The notes: generated from the letters alone by a model not told the origin. Positions 1 to 10,697 are shown, counted from the first letter of the stretch. The stretch is DNA of 64,000 bases from Trichormus_B sp936914905 (GCF_039871975.1 NZ_JBDPLL010000001.1); one strand, 5' to 3'. Program-made: numbers and translations.

Positions 1-500
1 AGCAAAGTTAACTGTTTCCTTTCATTTTTTAGTTGACAATTTGGTGGATTAAACTTTCGATAGCTCCACTACCAATAGGTAATTTACTGGCTAAAACTTT
101 AGCATAATTCAAACGTTCTTCCCGATAGGCACGTAAAAGATAATTTCTTTGTTTAACCAGAGTTTTATAATGTTCTCCTACTGCTGAAGCAATAAATTCG
201 TCCATATTAATGCAGCTTCTCTAATCCTTTCTTCATGGTCCTTAAAAGTCTGTCCATTCCATTCTGTAATCTTATTAATTTCTTAAGGTTTCATAACTTG
301 CTCTTGAAAATATTCCAAACATTTGCTTAAATCAAGACTTAAATATATATTCCTTATCATTAATGGTAAGTGTTTCCTGTTTTTTATTTGGAAATCCTAC
401 CTTTTTTCGACTACAATACCAGTCTGTCTCAACTTCTCCCATCTGATAAATCTATTTAAGTAATTTCATTTAATCTAAATCTATACAAGATTTTAATTGT
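1..500 (-). pseudogene. ISKra4-like transposase, C-terminal relic
   Basis: Read on the minus strand, positions 30-200 give a continuous stretch including LPIGSGAIESLIHQIVN, then a stop at 29-31 where an intact enzyme would continue (KMKGNS follows in frame). The IGSGAIES block is the C-terminal signature of ISKra4-like cyanobacterial transposases. Sequence upstream (200-500) is broken by stops and not readable as one frame. The element runs off the left edge of the window. Family assignment rests on this one motif; a related family with a similar block cannot be excluded. Confidence 0.55.
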
Positions 501-589
501 ACGGTCAATAACTTTTATCGATGCCTATTTTGGGTTTAGTGATCGGACACTTTTTGCCCCACCTGACAAAATCGCGTTGCTCCTCCTTC

Positions 590-1510
590 ACCGGGTTGAC
601 AGACTACTAGGCATCCAGGCCAAGATAACTCACAAATAGTTCCTTTGGGAGAAAGGGGAAGCCGTTGAAATTTGCCTTGAATTTGTGTTGCTAAATTTTT
701 AATTTAAACTGTTTTGTCCCTCTACCTTCTCTTGATGAGTTAATGCCCAAACCGTTATCTATAATACTCAGAAATACTCAGAGTATACCAGTCAGCAGAT
801 GATGAGCAAGTAACTTCCAGACAGGTTACTCCTGTGGCATATTTACCAAGGTTACAGAAGGCTTCTTCTAGGAATCTGCAAATTCCTCGCTTGTTATCAA
901 TAGTTAAACATTGTTCATCTATAGGTTCAAAATTCCGAATTATCACTTTAATGGTTTTAAAAGAGGGCAAACTCGATCTAAAGTATGGCTATAAACTTGA
1001 TAGAAAATTTCATGGAGGGGTTCTTCTAAATTTATCACTATGTTATTTCCTAAATACAGATTTGTTTCTTGACTGAACGTTTCTTGTAGCCAAAATTCAT
1101 AAATCCACTGTAACTCCTGCTTTAATCTTTCCAGTTCTGGTTCTCATTCAGGTATTAATTTATTAACTGATAAGTCTTTGTCTCTGACTAATCTCAAAAC
1201 CCTATCTAGGCTTTTTAGTGGTTCATTATAATTGTCTCAAATACAATTCCAATCATAGCTTGTCTGGTTTTGATCCCAGATTTAACAGCTTGGTCATATT
1301 GATATAAAGCTGTGTGGGAGCAAAAGCATTCTAAGTTAAAAGGNNNNNNNNNNNNNNNNNNNNNNNNNNNNNNNNNNNNNNNNNNNNNNNNNNNNNNNNN
1401 NNNNNNNNNNNNNNNNNNNNNNNNNNNNNNNNNNNNNNNNNNNCGATACACACATTTCTTCAGCAATGTATTGATCTTGTAATCCTTTTTCAAATGCTAG
1501 ACTTAGTACC
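590..1510 (-). pseudogene. sensor histidine kinase, decayed C-terminal half
   Basis: The minus strand carries a broken ATP-binding (HATPase) region. The best piece (755-970) contains RGICRFLEEAFCNLGKYATG, an N-box-like helix, and LEVTCSSSADWYTLSI. Past a stop, 620-750 continues with GINSSREGRGTKQ and QRLPLSPKGTICELSW, the G-box region and C-terminal strand of a kinase. Upstream (970-1200) the coding trace continues (LQWIYEFWLQETFSQETNLY). Several stops and frame changes interrupt it and a 100-N gap lies at 1344-1443. It sits just downstream of a broken response regulator, so the two were probably a two-component pair. The input domain is not identifiable. Confidence 0.6.
1344..1443. other. 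assembly gap (100 N)
   Basis: A run of exactly 100 N, the conventional size for a gap of unknown length. It falls inside the histidine kinase relic, so that gene's structure cannot be fully judged. Confidence 0.99.
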
Positions 1511-1536
1511 TTTATCTATTCTGCTTTGACTTCTAA

Positions 1537-1990
1537 TCATGAGTGATTCTTTTTAATATCTTTTGTATGGGTTAATCGTTTTAATACCCAATCAACTATT
1601 GCTAAACTTGCCTGGATAGAAAGACTTTCGTTAGCAATAGTAAAGCCTCCTTTATCACTATCAATATCTATAGGAATACGTACCAATGTTCTCACATGGG
1701 CGCTTTGGACAACTATATTTAGGTTTTGGTATTTTTTCATCAAATTTTTCAGCAATTAAATACCATTATCAGGTGGTGCTGTGAGTCCATATTAATCGGG
1801 AATTGAAAGATCCATAACTATCAAATCATGCTGTAAGCTATTAAGTTGATTAAGAACATTATGAGCGTTGACGGCAGTGGAAAATTCAGCATTAGGATAG
1901 TTTTTTGGGAGGATATCGATTGTACCACTTAAAACTGATTCGTGGTCATCAATGACTAGGATTTTCAGCAATTTATTAGCTGATAAGACT
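1537..1990 (-). pseudogene. response regulator receiver protein, broken
   Basis: The minus strand from about 1985 reads KLLKILVIDDHESVLSGTID, with the paired acidic residues (DD) of a CheY-like receiver, then HDLIVMDLSIPD holding the phosphoacceptor Asp. A stop and frame change near 1750-1800 separate this from the open C-terminal part (1537-1755: LLKNLMKKYQNLNIVVQSAH onward to RLTHTKDIKKNHS). No DNA-binding domain is visible, so it was either a stand-alone receiver or truncated. It precedes the histidine kinase relic in the same orientation, which suggests a former two-component operon. Confidence 0.65.
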
Positions 1991-1999
1991 TATTCCATA

Positions 2000-2860
2000 T
2001 TTAAGACGGAATGATGACAACACAGGTAATTTTAATCTTTAGATTCAATTAATTGACCTATATTAAATTGTATTGATGATGATTTATCTGGTATAATGTC
2101 ACCCTTGGTAGGTAGTTTTCTAATAAATTCATGCATTACAATTTCAATACTTCTTCTTCACTTTTTCTTCATAATTAAATATGTGCTAGATAAGAATACT
2201 TACCAACAACAATACCAAGCTAGTATCAAATTTTTACTCTTGTAAAAGCATTTACCAGAAATTAGAAACTGAATACTATCACTGAGATATTTGAATTCTG
2301 AGAGATTAGAATAAAAAAGTATAGTAGATATATCAGGACAGGTAATCTGCATGGTTAATTCTCCTGTTTTTTCTTTTTATTGCAAGCCGATATGACTTGA
2401 AATAGCTCTTGAAAATTCTGGCAATGTTATTGCCAGTAATTCTTCTAAGGCTCTTAAAATGATTAAACTACATTCAACAGGTTCATTTTGCCAGGAGACT
2501 GGTATATCAATATGGAAATATACACGAGGATTAGATGTTAACTAGGGGTCTAATAATAACTGAGTTGAGAGTGGTAAGCTATCTTGAATATAGACTGGAC
2601 ACAAGTGATCGTTCAACTGAACTAAAGAGTGATAAAAATTGTCGCTTTTTTGATATATTCTTAAATTTTATTAATTGGTAAATTCCGATCGTCTATTTTT
2701 AATATATCTAAGCTGCGAAGGATTATGAAAGATTCTTGTAATAAACTGTCCCGGATTTTTTCAGCTTCTAGGAAGAGTCTTATTGATTGTCTATAAGACC
2801 ACCACTGTAATGCTTGTTTGATTTTTTGTTCGTAGGTCATGAACTTGAGAATCTTTATGA
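2000..2860 (-). pseudogene. second sensor-kinase-like relic
   Basis: Fragments in one orientation but several frames. Near 2840-2690: KIKQALQWWSYRQSIRLFLE and DSLLQESFIILRSLDILK, an N-terminal signature I associate with cyanobacterial histidine kinases. Near 2510-2400: HIDIPVSWQNEPVECSLIIL and RALEELLAITLPEFSRAI, like the start of the ATP-binding region. Many stops interrupt it. It lies upstream of the response regulator relic on the same strand. Recognition is from partial motifs only, so the family is tentative; it is certainly not a working gene. Confidence 0.4.
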
Positions 2861-3244
2861 CTTGAATTTAAGTAATAAGTATTTAGAGCCTATTTAGAAA
2901 ATAAATATTAAGTAGGTTGTGTTACGGCTATGCAAGGATTTAGTATTTCTCAGTGTGTTAAGCTTTGCTATCATACACCCTACAATTAAGGTTTACTTTA
3001 TAAACAATCTCTGAGGTGAATCTGCTATACTAGAGAATAGCATACAGAGTCAAAAATCTTTTGGTGTATGGCTTTTTAAGTAAATTCTGTCCCTCATTGA
3101 AGTGCATACAAATATAGTAAATACAGACATCAGAAAACACTTTTTATCATCTTCAGAAGAAGTTTACTGAAGTGCAAACCAAATTACATCCCCAAATTAT
3201 ATCCATTTACATTTCTAGTTTTAAATGAATTAAAGGGACTTATA

Positions 3245-4455
3245 AATTAGTAATCAACCTTGCTTTTGTGAGGATAAATTTCAGTGCGGTTTTTTATTTA
3301 GAAATAATGACTGTTCAGCTTTTACTTGCATTCCTAATTGGATATAACATTGATGATGACTATTACCAAATGGAAGATTTTATGGTTGAATAGTTGCTTC
3401 AAAATCACTACTAGATGTTCCTATAGCCGTATTACTTAATTGTTTTAACAACACCTTTAAGTGTACCGTTTACCTTAATCAGGATAAGAACATGCATTGA
3501 TACGCAAATTTATTTTTTGACCAACAGCAATCTTTTTAACTTCATCTGTAGGAATCACAGCTTTAATAACCAGAGAAACATTATCAGGAACAGTCTCTAC
3601 TATAGATTCACTAGCACGTACTACTTGGCCAGGATTACGTAAATTGAGTTTGAAGATAATACCATTACTAGTGGCAAGAAGAGTGCTTTTTCTAAGCTGA
3701 TTTTCTATTTGTCTTAGTTCTTTTTGACATTGTTGTATCTGTGTTTGTAATTGCAATCTACGCTCGATAAATGCTTGTTTTCCCTTATTTAAACTAGCAA
3801 TATTAGCTTGACCCTTAGCCCTTTCTTGAGCAATACGTTCTTGTGCTATCGTCACCGTTGCTATACTTCGATTTACAGTAGCTTTAGAGGATTATTCTAC
3901 TTTAATTTTGGCTATTTCAAAAAATTTTTGTTCAGCTTTTAGTATTAACTCTGACTGCTTGACAACCAATTGTTTCTGTTCAAATTCTCGTCTACCAATT
4001 GCGCCAATTCGTGATAATTGCTCATAGCGCTCGCGATCCACTTTGGCAAATTCTAAATCAATTTGGGGTTTTTGTAAATCTGTTTTAGCTTTTTGCAAAT
4101 TTGCTATAGCTTTTATAAGTTCTCCTTGGGTATTAATTTATAGTTCTTGATATTCTCTTTGATTGCGTAATAAATCCGCTTTGGCAGAAGCAACTAATTT
4201 TTCTACAACTTCTTTCTCTGCCAAAATTTGATTATTTAAAATTCGAATTTGGGCATCAATTTGAACTAATTGCAACTTACGTTGTTAGATATTATCTTGG
4301 ATCTGGCTTTTTGTGATCATCAATTGGTCAGTATCAACACGAGCAATGACATCACCCATCCTTACAACTTGATTTTCTTTCACCAAGATATTTTTAATAG
4401 TTCCTTCCATTTCCGGTTGTACTACATGAATTTCACTATAGTACGGACAGTAGCA
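3245..4455 (-). pseudogene. HlyD-family secretion adaptor, broken
   Basis: Minus-strand fragments form a periplasmic adaptor (membrane fusion) protein of the type I secretion/bacteriocin export class. 4098-3892 and 3855-3475 carry long Gln/Glu/Arg-rich coiled coil (RQLQLQTQIQQCQKELRQIE-like heptads), followed by the lipoyl/beta-barrel part with LLATSNGIIFKLNLRNPGQVV and KIAVGQKINLRINACSYPD. Further fragments to about 3245 include TALKFILTKARLITNL, which matches the usual C-terminal tail. At least three stops or frameshifts split it. It is immediately downstream of the C39-type ABC exporter relic on the same strand, so the pair was a peptide or bacteriocin exporter. Confidence 0.75.
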
Positions 4456-4649
4456 TCAGCTTTAACTATAAAATTATGTTTAACCCATGAAGAGTGGGTA
4501 ATCCCAACAGCAACAGTTCCGACAAGAAACATTCCTGCTAATGATGTCCAACAACTAATAGGAGGAAGGGAGGAAGAAATTCACAGAAGAGATAATTTTT
4601 TGATTATGAGTGTAGAGCATAATTACTAGATAATTATTAAGAATTAGGG

Positions 4650-6480
4650 AATTAAAAAATCTAAATGATCCCCAGATTTAGTTTTTAAATCCTCCAATAA
4701 CCCTTGGATTTTTAATCTTCCTTGATCTAGCACAATAATCCAATCTGTATGATTAATTACCTTGGTACGGTGAGAAATTCAAATTGTTGTTTGACCCAGA
4801 CGATGTTTAAATAATTGCTCCAAAACTGGCGCTTCACTTATAGGACAAGTCCACCTGTAGATTCATCTAAAATCAAAATTGGTGGATCTGTAATAATAGC
4901 TCTGGCTATTGCTAATCTTTGACGTTTACCACCGGAAAGATTTGCGCCAAATTCACCTAAAATCGTTTGATATTTTTCTGGAAGTTTACTGATAAATTCA
5001 TCAGCACCAGAAATTTGATAAGCTCTTACAATTTGGACAAATTTAACGTAAGGCGATCCTAAACGGAAATTTTCAACAATAGAACAACTCCAAAAATAAG
5101 GATCTTGAGGAACAAGCACTACCTGTTGACGCAGACAGTCTAAAGACAGGTCTTGGATGTTATAAAGTCCAATTTGGATATTTCGGAGATTGGACTTTAT
5201 ATAATCCAGCTATTAACTTAGTGAGGGTACTTTTACCACATCCAGATTTATCAATTAAAGCAACAACTTGACCACCAGGAATTCTTAAAGAAAGATCTTC
5301 TAAGAGGTCGATTCTACCTGCATACTAAAGGTTAATATTCGTACAAGTTATGTCATAATTATCCAGGATTTTTGCAAAAGGCTTTTTTATATCTCCTTCA
5401 TTTTCTTGCGTAGCATCAATAACTTCTATTAATCTTTGTGTAGCGGTTTTAGCACGAGTAAATTCTTCAACAAAGGTGATAACACTACCAATTAAACTCA
5501 AGTAGTTACCGTTCATTGAATTAAATGTCAGTATCGGTAAGCTACTGACATTTTCTGCGGGATTAATCACTAAACAGCCACCAAACTATAGTAAAATAAC
5601 GCCTAACAGCAACAAACCCAGAAAAAGAATTATTAATGATGCTAATTTGGATAGTGCGAAAAGTGATAGTAGCAAGACGACTAAAACGGCTTTCTAATTC
5701 ATCCCGAAACTGTGGTGCTGATGTGGTAGTCTTCAGGGTTAATGCACCTTTAAAAGTTTTAACTAAAACTCCTTTCGTTTCTGCTTCTTCACCTAAAAAA
5801 TCACGAATTTCGTGTTGTAGAGTTGACTGAAAGACAATAGTAGATAAAGTCATTAATACCGAGATTGATAAAGCAACTATTGATAAAGCAACTGCGGTCA
5901 GTTTCTAACTATAAAAAATCATGAATACCATAGAAATCAGCGCAATAAAAAGTCGCCTAGGTAAACTGACTACTAATTGAGAAACTAATTGATTAATCTG
6001 CTCAATATCTTGCAATTGGCTAACGATTTCACCACTGCATCTAGTTTCGTACATAACTAAGAGGTAAGCGTAAAATTTGCCGACCGAAATCCAAACCTAG
6101 ACCTAATTGTAAGCGTTGAGCAAAGTGAGCTATTAAGTTAAATTGCACAAATGAAAGGCTATTAGAAATAAAATTTATTACTACTACAGAAACTGCTACA
6201 GTAGTGAGTAATTTTGTATCACCTCTCACTAACACATCATCGGTGACAATTTGCAGCAAGAAAGGAGAAGCTAATGATAGCAAACCCAAGACTAAATTCA
6301 GAGGTAAAGCTTGGGGTAAAATAGCGCGATAAATCCAAACTCCTTTGAAAAAAGGCCAAAAACCTCTTTTCGATCACTTTCTTGTTCAAAAAAGCTGATG
6401 GGATCTGGTTCTAGTAAGAGAATTAACCAATCTTTCCAACCATCAATTAAATCTTGTCTAGAAAGATGAGAAACAATGAT
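4650..6480 (-). pseudogene. C39-type peptide exporter ABC transporter, broken
   Basis: Minus-strand fragments in order: a linker after the peptidase domain (DLIDGWKDWLILLLEPDPIS, about 6460-6400), a transmembrane domain (6289-6041, LASPFLLQIVTDDVLVRGDT; then 5853-5563), and the nucleotide-binding domain with Walker A (DKSGCGKSTLT, about 5260-5220), the Q-loop region (LVPQDPYFW), signature LSGGKRQRLAIARAI and Walker B ILILDEST (5119-4838). Stops and frame changes separate these. The N-terminal C39 peptidase domain is missing altogether. With the HlyD relic downstream it made a double-glycine peptide export system, now dead. Confidence 0.8.
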
Positions 6481-6512
6481 TTAACAACTTAATTTATATA
6501 CTTAAAAAGTTA

Positions 6513-6962
6513 TTAAACCTCTGAGGGAATATTATCTACTAAGCGATCGCTCCGTTCAGCGCAAGCATCACGAATGTCTGTCAATTGGTCTTGGCTATTA
6601 ACTGGACAACGTGGTGATGGTAGTTCATTATTAGGCCAAGTCGATAGATAAAAACAAGGACACAGTAATGATGGCATACCCATTGTCTTAATGGGTATCG
6701 GCATAGCACAACGTCCACAAGCAAGGACTTCCCAAGTGGGTGTTAGGAGTTCAGCTATGGTTTCTTGTGTACCTTCTAAATAATATTCACTGATTTTTAA
6801 GGAAATAATTTTCTCCCAGCATTCTTCAAATTCTGGACTATAGCGATCGCCATTTAATACAGATGTAGGTAACAGGCTTGCCTCTCCATTACCTACTATC
6901 ACTTTTTTCCCTAACTGAAACCAGTGGGCGAGATATTTTTTAACGTCTTGTTTGTTTGCCAT
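6513..6962 (-). CDS. conserved cyanobacterial protein, 149 aa
   Basis: Intact reading frame whose composition and codon use look normal. It starts MANKQDVKKYLAHWFQLGKK and contains a Cys-rich patch (CGRC near residue 97, LLCPCFYL near residue 120), possibly a metal site, followed by PSPRCPVNSQDQ. No signal peptide or membrane segment is seen. I do not recognise a named family and assign no function. It lies 56 bp downstream of cobU on the same strand, so cotranscription is likely, but that does not prove a role in cobalamin metabolism. Two HIP1 sites (GCGATCGC) lie inside the gene. Confidence 0.8.
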   Translation of the reverse strand: MANKQDVKKYLAHWFQLGKKVIVGNGEASLLPTSVLNGDRYSPEFEECWEKIISLKISEYYLEGTQETIAELLTPTWEVLACGRCAMPIPIKTMGMPSLLCPCFYLSTWPNNELPSPRCPVNSQDQLTDIRDACAERSDRLVDNIPSEV

Positions 6963-7018
6963 ATCTTGATTTTAGTGGCTAATTCAGAAATTTTACCTGA
7001 TAAATCTTTAATTTTGAA

Positions 7019-7567
7019 TTAAGACTTGGCAGGTGGTAACGGAAAACCCAGAACACTGAGATTAAGAACATGACCACCAGTAACCAAGTAAACTGTTTCA
7101 CACATTGTACCTAACTGACGGGTTAAAGCACCAAGGCGATCCCGAAATGTTCGACCCATAGGATAAGCTGGAATCACACCCCAACCAGTTTCTTCCGCAA
7201 CGAATAGCAAATCAGCCTCAACTAACGGTAGTGCTTCTAACAACTCTCCCAAGGTCGTTTCCCAACTTAAATCATCTTGCTCTATAAAATTAGATACCCA
7301 AGTTCCCAAAGAATCAACCAAAATACAGGTGTTAGGCTGGGCATCTGTTAAGCCAGCAGTAAGTTTTATACGTATATTCAGAGTTACCCAATCTTCAGGA
7401 CGGCGTTCTTTGTGTTTTTGAATGCGTTTCTGCCACTCTTGATCACGGAAATTCTCAGTAGCTGTTGCTATATAAATAACTGGTTTTCCCGATTTAATAG
7501 CTAGATTTTCAGCCCATTCACTTTTACCTGAACGTGCTGGGCCTGTTATTAATATAACTCTACTCAT
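7019..7567 (-). CDS. cobU: adenosylcobinamide kinase / guanylyltransferase CobU
   Basis: Bifunctional cytosolic enzyme of cobalamin (pseudocobalamin in cyanobacteria) assembly: it phosphorylates adenosylcobinamide and then transfers GMP to give adenosylcobinamide-GDP. The 182-residue length is typical. Walker A GPARSGKS is at residues 9-16. KHKERRPEDW (about 51-60) holds the His equivalent to the guanylylated His of Salmonella CobU. The C-terminal block EETGWGVIPAYPMGRTFRDR and YLVTGGHVLNLS is characteristic of the family. The ATG at 7567 fits the conserved N-terminus. A conserved gene of unknown function follows 56 bp downstream. No cobalamin riboswitch was recognised in the 156-bp space to the divergent gene. 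Confidence 0.95.
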   Translation of the reverse strand: MSRVILITGPARSGKSEWAENLAIKSGKPVIYIATATENFRDQEWQKRIQKHKERRPEDWVTLNIRIKLTAGLTDAQPNTCILVDSLGTWVSNFIEQDDLSWETTLGELLEALPLVEADLLFVAEETGWGVIPAYPMGRTFRDRLGALTRQLGTMCETVYLVTGGHVLNLSVLGFPLPPAKS

Positions 7568-7723
7568 AATTCTATCAGACTCCTCGTTTCTTTTAGGGTG
7601 CGACAGACTGGATATACAATAAAGACAAGTATCCGTTTCTTAATTCTGTCAATAATTTGCACTCTTAACAAGCTCTGAATACAAATTCTTCAATACCACC
7701 AACACAACTGTCAGGATCTCTCT

Positions 7724-8530
7724 ATGAAACCAGGCTTAAAACGCATTGAGGCAACTCTACATGATTTGGGGATACGCACTACTAACTTGTCATCAGAAAC
7801 AGGTGATGCTACAAAACGCCCCTTCTCCTTTAGGATTAGCGTTGGATATAACAAATCTAGAGGAAGCAAAGCAACTTCAGATGAAGAATGCATAAATACA
7901 GGTAATAACAATATAAATACGGAAATATCTTCAGATTCACAGCCAGATTTATTTCCCAAACATAATTCCGTACAAACTTTTCCTACTGAGGATAATGGAG
8001 GGAAAACGCCCAGCTTGCCTAAGTTTAAAACACCAAGCTTTAGTAATCATCGGCACGGAGCAAATCCAGCATTTGCCATGAATCTCTTGCAAGACATTCA
8101 AGAAACTGTAGGAGGTTGGCAAACAGAATTACAAGTAATTCTCCAGCAAATTCAGGATATTTATTTAGAAGGTCCAGTGATTAATGGTTGGTTAGAATCC
8201 AATCCTCAAGAATCAGAACTAGGGGGAACTGCTACACTGCGTCACGCGGAAGTTGAGCGGCTAATGGATTACGTAGAAGAAATTTGTGGACCTAGTGATA
8301 AAGTATCTGATCACTCCTCATGTACTGACTACCGCCTGTGCGGAATTGATGCTGCTGGTAAAGTTTGGTCGCGTCAATGTCCAGTAGAACAAGTACCAAA
8401 TGTGAGTATGGCCATTGCCCGTTACCAAAAATTACGTCAACTGTTTGGGCGCAAACAATATTTAGAAACTCGGTTGAGCCAACTAGCGGAAACACTTGTA
8501 GCGTTGCATAGTCATATACAACAAGTATGA
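7724..8530 (+). CDS. conserved cyanobacterial protein, 268 aa
   Basis: Intact frame, divergent from cobU. Residues 1-115 are low-complexity and polar (Ser/Thr/Asn rich), probably disordered. Residues about 120-268 look folded and alpha-helical, with MNLLQDIQETVGGWQTELQV, DYVEEICGPSDKVSD, LCGIDAAGKVWSRQCPVEQV and a C-terminal helix RYQKLRQLFGRKQYLETRLS. No signal peptide or membrane segment. It has the look of a conserved heterocystous-cyanobacterial regulator or structural protein, and I considered the PatU group, but I cannot show that. Function unknown. The ATG at 7724 is the first in frame after an upstream stop. Confidence 0.8.
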   Translation: MKPGLKRIEATLHDLGIRTTNLSSETGDATKRPFSFRISVGYNKSRGSKATSDEECINTGNNNINTEISSDSQPDLFPKHNSVQTFPTEDNGGKTPSLPKFKTPSFSNHRHGANPAFAMNLLQDIQETVGGWQTELQVILQQIQDIYLEGPVINGWLESNPQESELGGTATLRHAEVERLMDYVEEICGPSDKVSDHSSCTDYRLCGIDAAGKVWSRQCPVEQVPNVSMAIARYQKLRQLFGRKQYLETRLSQLAETLVALHSHIQQV

Positions 8531-8803
8531 AGTTGTAGTAAAGTGTGCAATAATTTTTCGTAAAAATTCTCACTACTACACTATAAGTGTATATGTAAAA
8601 GTTAGGTTTCTATAACCCTAATTATAGGGTAAATTAACAGGTAAAGAGCAACTATAAAATTCAGTATTTTAAACTAGAACTCAAAAGTTCTGATAGCCGT
8701 ATGCACTTGAATGAGGTACAAAATTTACCTAACAAGCCTTACATCAAAAAGCTTTTAACCCTGTTCCCTATTCGCTGTTCCCTGCTATATACCTATCAAG
8801 ACA

Positions 8804-9736
8804 ATGCCAGATATCCAAATCTCTGTCATCATTTGTACTCACAATAGAGATACCTACTTAGGTGCAGCAATTGATAGTCTATTAGGACAGGAGTTTACAG
8901 CTAACTTTGAAATTGTGGTAGTGGATAATGGATCTGGCGATCTCACTCGTAAAGTTGTAGAACAAAGATCCAGCCATCCCCACCTCAAGTATATATTTGA
9001 ACCCACCCTTGGCTTATCCGTAGCTCGCAACACAGGTGCTAAAATTGCCAGTGCGGAAATTCTTGCTTATTTAGATGATGATGCAGTAGCCACTCCCCAA
9101 TGGTTACAGGTTTTGTATTCTGCATATCAAGATAATTCTCAACTAGCGATCGCAGGAGGCAAAGTTACCCTGATATGGCCTCCAGACATCAAACCACGAA
9201 AATGGTTATCTCCCGGACTAGCTGCCAACTTGGGAGCCTATGACTTAGGAGACAACATCCTCTACATTCAACAGCCAGGTTCAACCCCAAGAGGCTTAAA
9301 TTACTCCATCAGACGCAGTTTTCTAGAAGAAATAGGGGGTTTCGATCCGCAGTTAGGACGAGTAGGCAAAAACCTATTATCCAACGAAGAACTGCAAATG
9401 ACCGAATTTGCCCTTCAGCGTGGCTGGCAAGTTGCTTATATTCCCCAAGCCTTAGTAGCTCACAACGTCGCCCCAGAACGCCTAAAACCCTCCTGGTTCT
9501 TAAATCGGGGTTGGTGGCAAGGTATTAGTGAATGCTATCGAGAACAACTCGCTGGTCAAGCTGATATTAGCCAACTACAACTAGGTAGCGAAAAGTTCGT
9601 GCGTAGTGTATATAAATTACTACAGCATATTACTGATCCAGCCGAAAGATTTGATAAACTAGTTTATGTTTATGGTCAGATTGGTTACTTAAAGGCGGCA
9701 ATTCACAGACTTCTGTTTAAGGAACACAAAAAATAA
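8804..9736 (+). CDS. family 2 glycosyltransferase (HpsE-like)
   Basis: GT-A fold glycosyltransferase acting at the cytoplasmic face on extracellular polysaccharide. The N-terminus ISVIICTHNRDTYLGAAIDS, the VVVDNGSGD loop and the metal-binding LAYLDDDAVATPQW (DxD-like, near residue 95) define GT2. GGFDPQLGRVGKNLLSNEEL supplies the catalytic acid region. Length is 310 aa. Overall it resembles HpsE, a hormogonium polysaccharide glycosyltransferase of Nostoc punctiforme; that naming is from memory of the family and not proven. A second GT2 starts 19 bp downstream and a WcaF-type acetyltransferase follows, forming a probable three-gene operon. STRR-like heptamers (CTGTTCC/CTATTCG) lie directly upstream. 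Confidence 0.88.
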   Translation: MPDIQISVIICTHNRDTYLGAAIDSLLGQEFTANFEIVVVDNGSGDLTRKVVEQRSSHPHLKYIFEPTLGLSVARNTGAKIASAEILAYLDDDAVATPQWLQVLYSAYQDNSQLAIAGGKVTLIWPPDIKPRKWLSPGLAANLGAYDLGDNILYIQQPGSTPRGLNYSIRRSFLEEIGGFDPQLGRVGKNLLSNEELQMTEFALQRGWQVAYIPQALVAHNVAPERLKPSWFLNRGWWQGISECYREQLAGQADISQLQLGSEKFVRSVYKLLQHITDPAERFDKLVYVYGQIGYLKAAIHRLLFKEHKK

Positions 9737-9755
9737 CTTAAATTAATAGCTTATT

Positions 9756-10697
9756 ATGAAATCTAAAATACCAGTTTCGGTACTTATTCCTACCAAAAAC
9801 GAACAAGCAAACCTACCAGCTTGTTTAACAAGTTTACAACCAGCCGACGAAATTTTCCTCATCGACTCCCAAAGCACTGATAAAAGCATAGAAATTGCTG
9901 AAAGTTACGGTGCTAAAGTCGTACAATTTAAATTTAATGGCAGTTGGCCAAAAAAGAAAAATTGGTCATTACAAAATCTACCGTTTTCCAATGAATGGGT
10001 ACTAATCGTTGATTGTGATGAACGCATTACACCTCAATCTTGGGCTGAAATTGCCGAAGTAATTCAAAACGAAGAATGTAATGGTTATTATATCAATCGC
10101 CGTGTATTCTTCTTAGGGCAATGGATTCGTCACGGAGGAAAATATCCTGATTGGAATCTCCGGTTATTTAAACACCAAAAAGGCCGTTACGAAAACCTCA
10201 GCACCGAAGATATTTCCAACACAGGCGATAACGAAGTTCATGAACACGTTATCTTGCAAGGAAAAGTTGGGTATCTGAAACATGATATGCTCCACGAAGA
10301 CTTTCGGGATTTATATCACTGGTTAGAAAGACATAATCGCTATTCTAACTGGGAAGCCCGTGTTTATTTAAATTTGCTCACAGGTAAAGATAAAAGCGGT
10401 ACAATTGGCGCAAATCTATTTGGTGATGCAGTACAACGCAAACGCTTCTTAAAAACCGTGTGGGTACGCTTACCATTTAAACCATTATTAAGATTTCTTC
10501 TGTTCTATATAATTCAGAGTGGTTTTTTAGACGGTAAAGCCGGATATATTTACGGTCGTCTACTAAGTCAATATGAATATCAAATTGGAGTCAAACTTTA
10601 CGAATTACAGACTTCAGGTGGAACATTAAACGTTGCTCAAACCCCTGCATACACAGCCAAACTGGTAAATCAAGAAGTTGAAAAAACAGCAATTTAA
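9756..10697 (+). CDS. family 2 glycosyltransferase (WaaE/KdtX type)
   Basis: 313-residue glycosyltransferase. VSVLIPTKNEQANLPACLTS at the N-terminus, EIFLIDSQSTDKS and the acidic triad WVLIVDCDERITPQ (about residue 85) fit the WaaE/KdtX subgroup of GT2. YYINRRVFFLGQWIRHGGKY and the following WNLRLFKHQKGRYE are typical of that subgroup. The C-terminal third is hydrophobic and amphipathic (PFKPLLRFLLFYIIQSGFLD), suggesting membrane attachment. It lies 19 bp after the first GT2 and 69 bp before the acetyltransferase, all on the plus strand. Likely role: sugar addition to a lipid-linked exopolysaccharide (hormogonium or heterocyst coat). The acceptor is unknown. Confidence 0.88.
   Translation: MKSKIPVSVLIPTKNEQANLPACLTSLQPADEIFLIDSQSTDKSIEIAESYGAKVVQFKFNGSWPKKKNWSLQNLPFSNEWVLIVDCDERITPQSWAEIAEVIQNEECNGYYINRRVFFLGQWIRHGGKYPDWNLRLFKHQKGRYENLSTEDISNTGDNEVHEHVILQGKVGYLKHDMLHEDFRDLYHWLERHNRYSNWEARVYLNLLTGKDKSGTIGANLFGDAVQRKRFLKTVWVRLPFKPLLRFLLFYIIQSGFLDGKAGYIYGRLLSQYEYQIGVKLYELQTSGGTLNVAQTPAYTAKLVNQEVEKTAI

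Noticed and set aside
834..1076. Plus-strand frame over the kinase relic
   Set aside because: It is antisense to recognisable kinase HATPase sequence and has no match of its own.
4270..4629. 119-codon plus-strand frame
   Set aside because: Antisense to the N-terminal part of the HlyD relic; no coding signature.
7568..7723. Cobalamin riboswitch between cobU and the divergent gene
   Set aside because: No B12-box-like GCCACTG core or appropriate length; the space is only 156 bp and shared by divergent genes.
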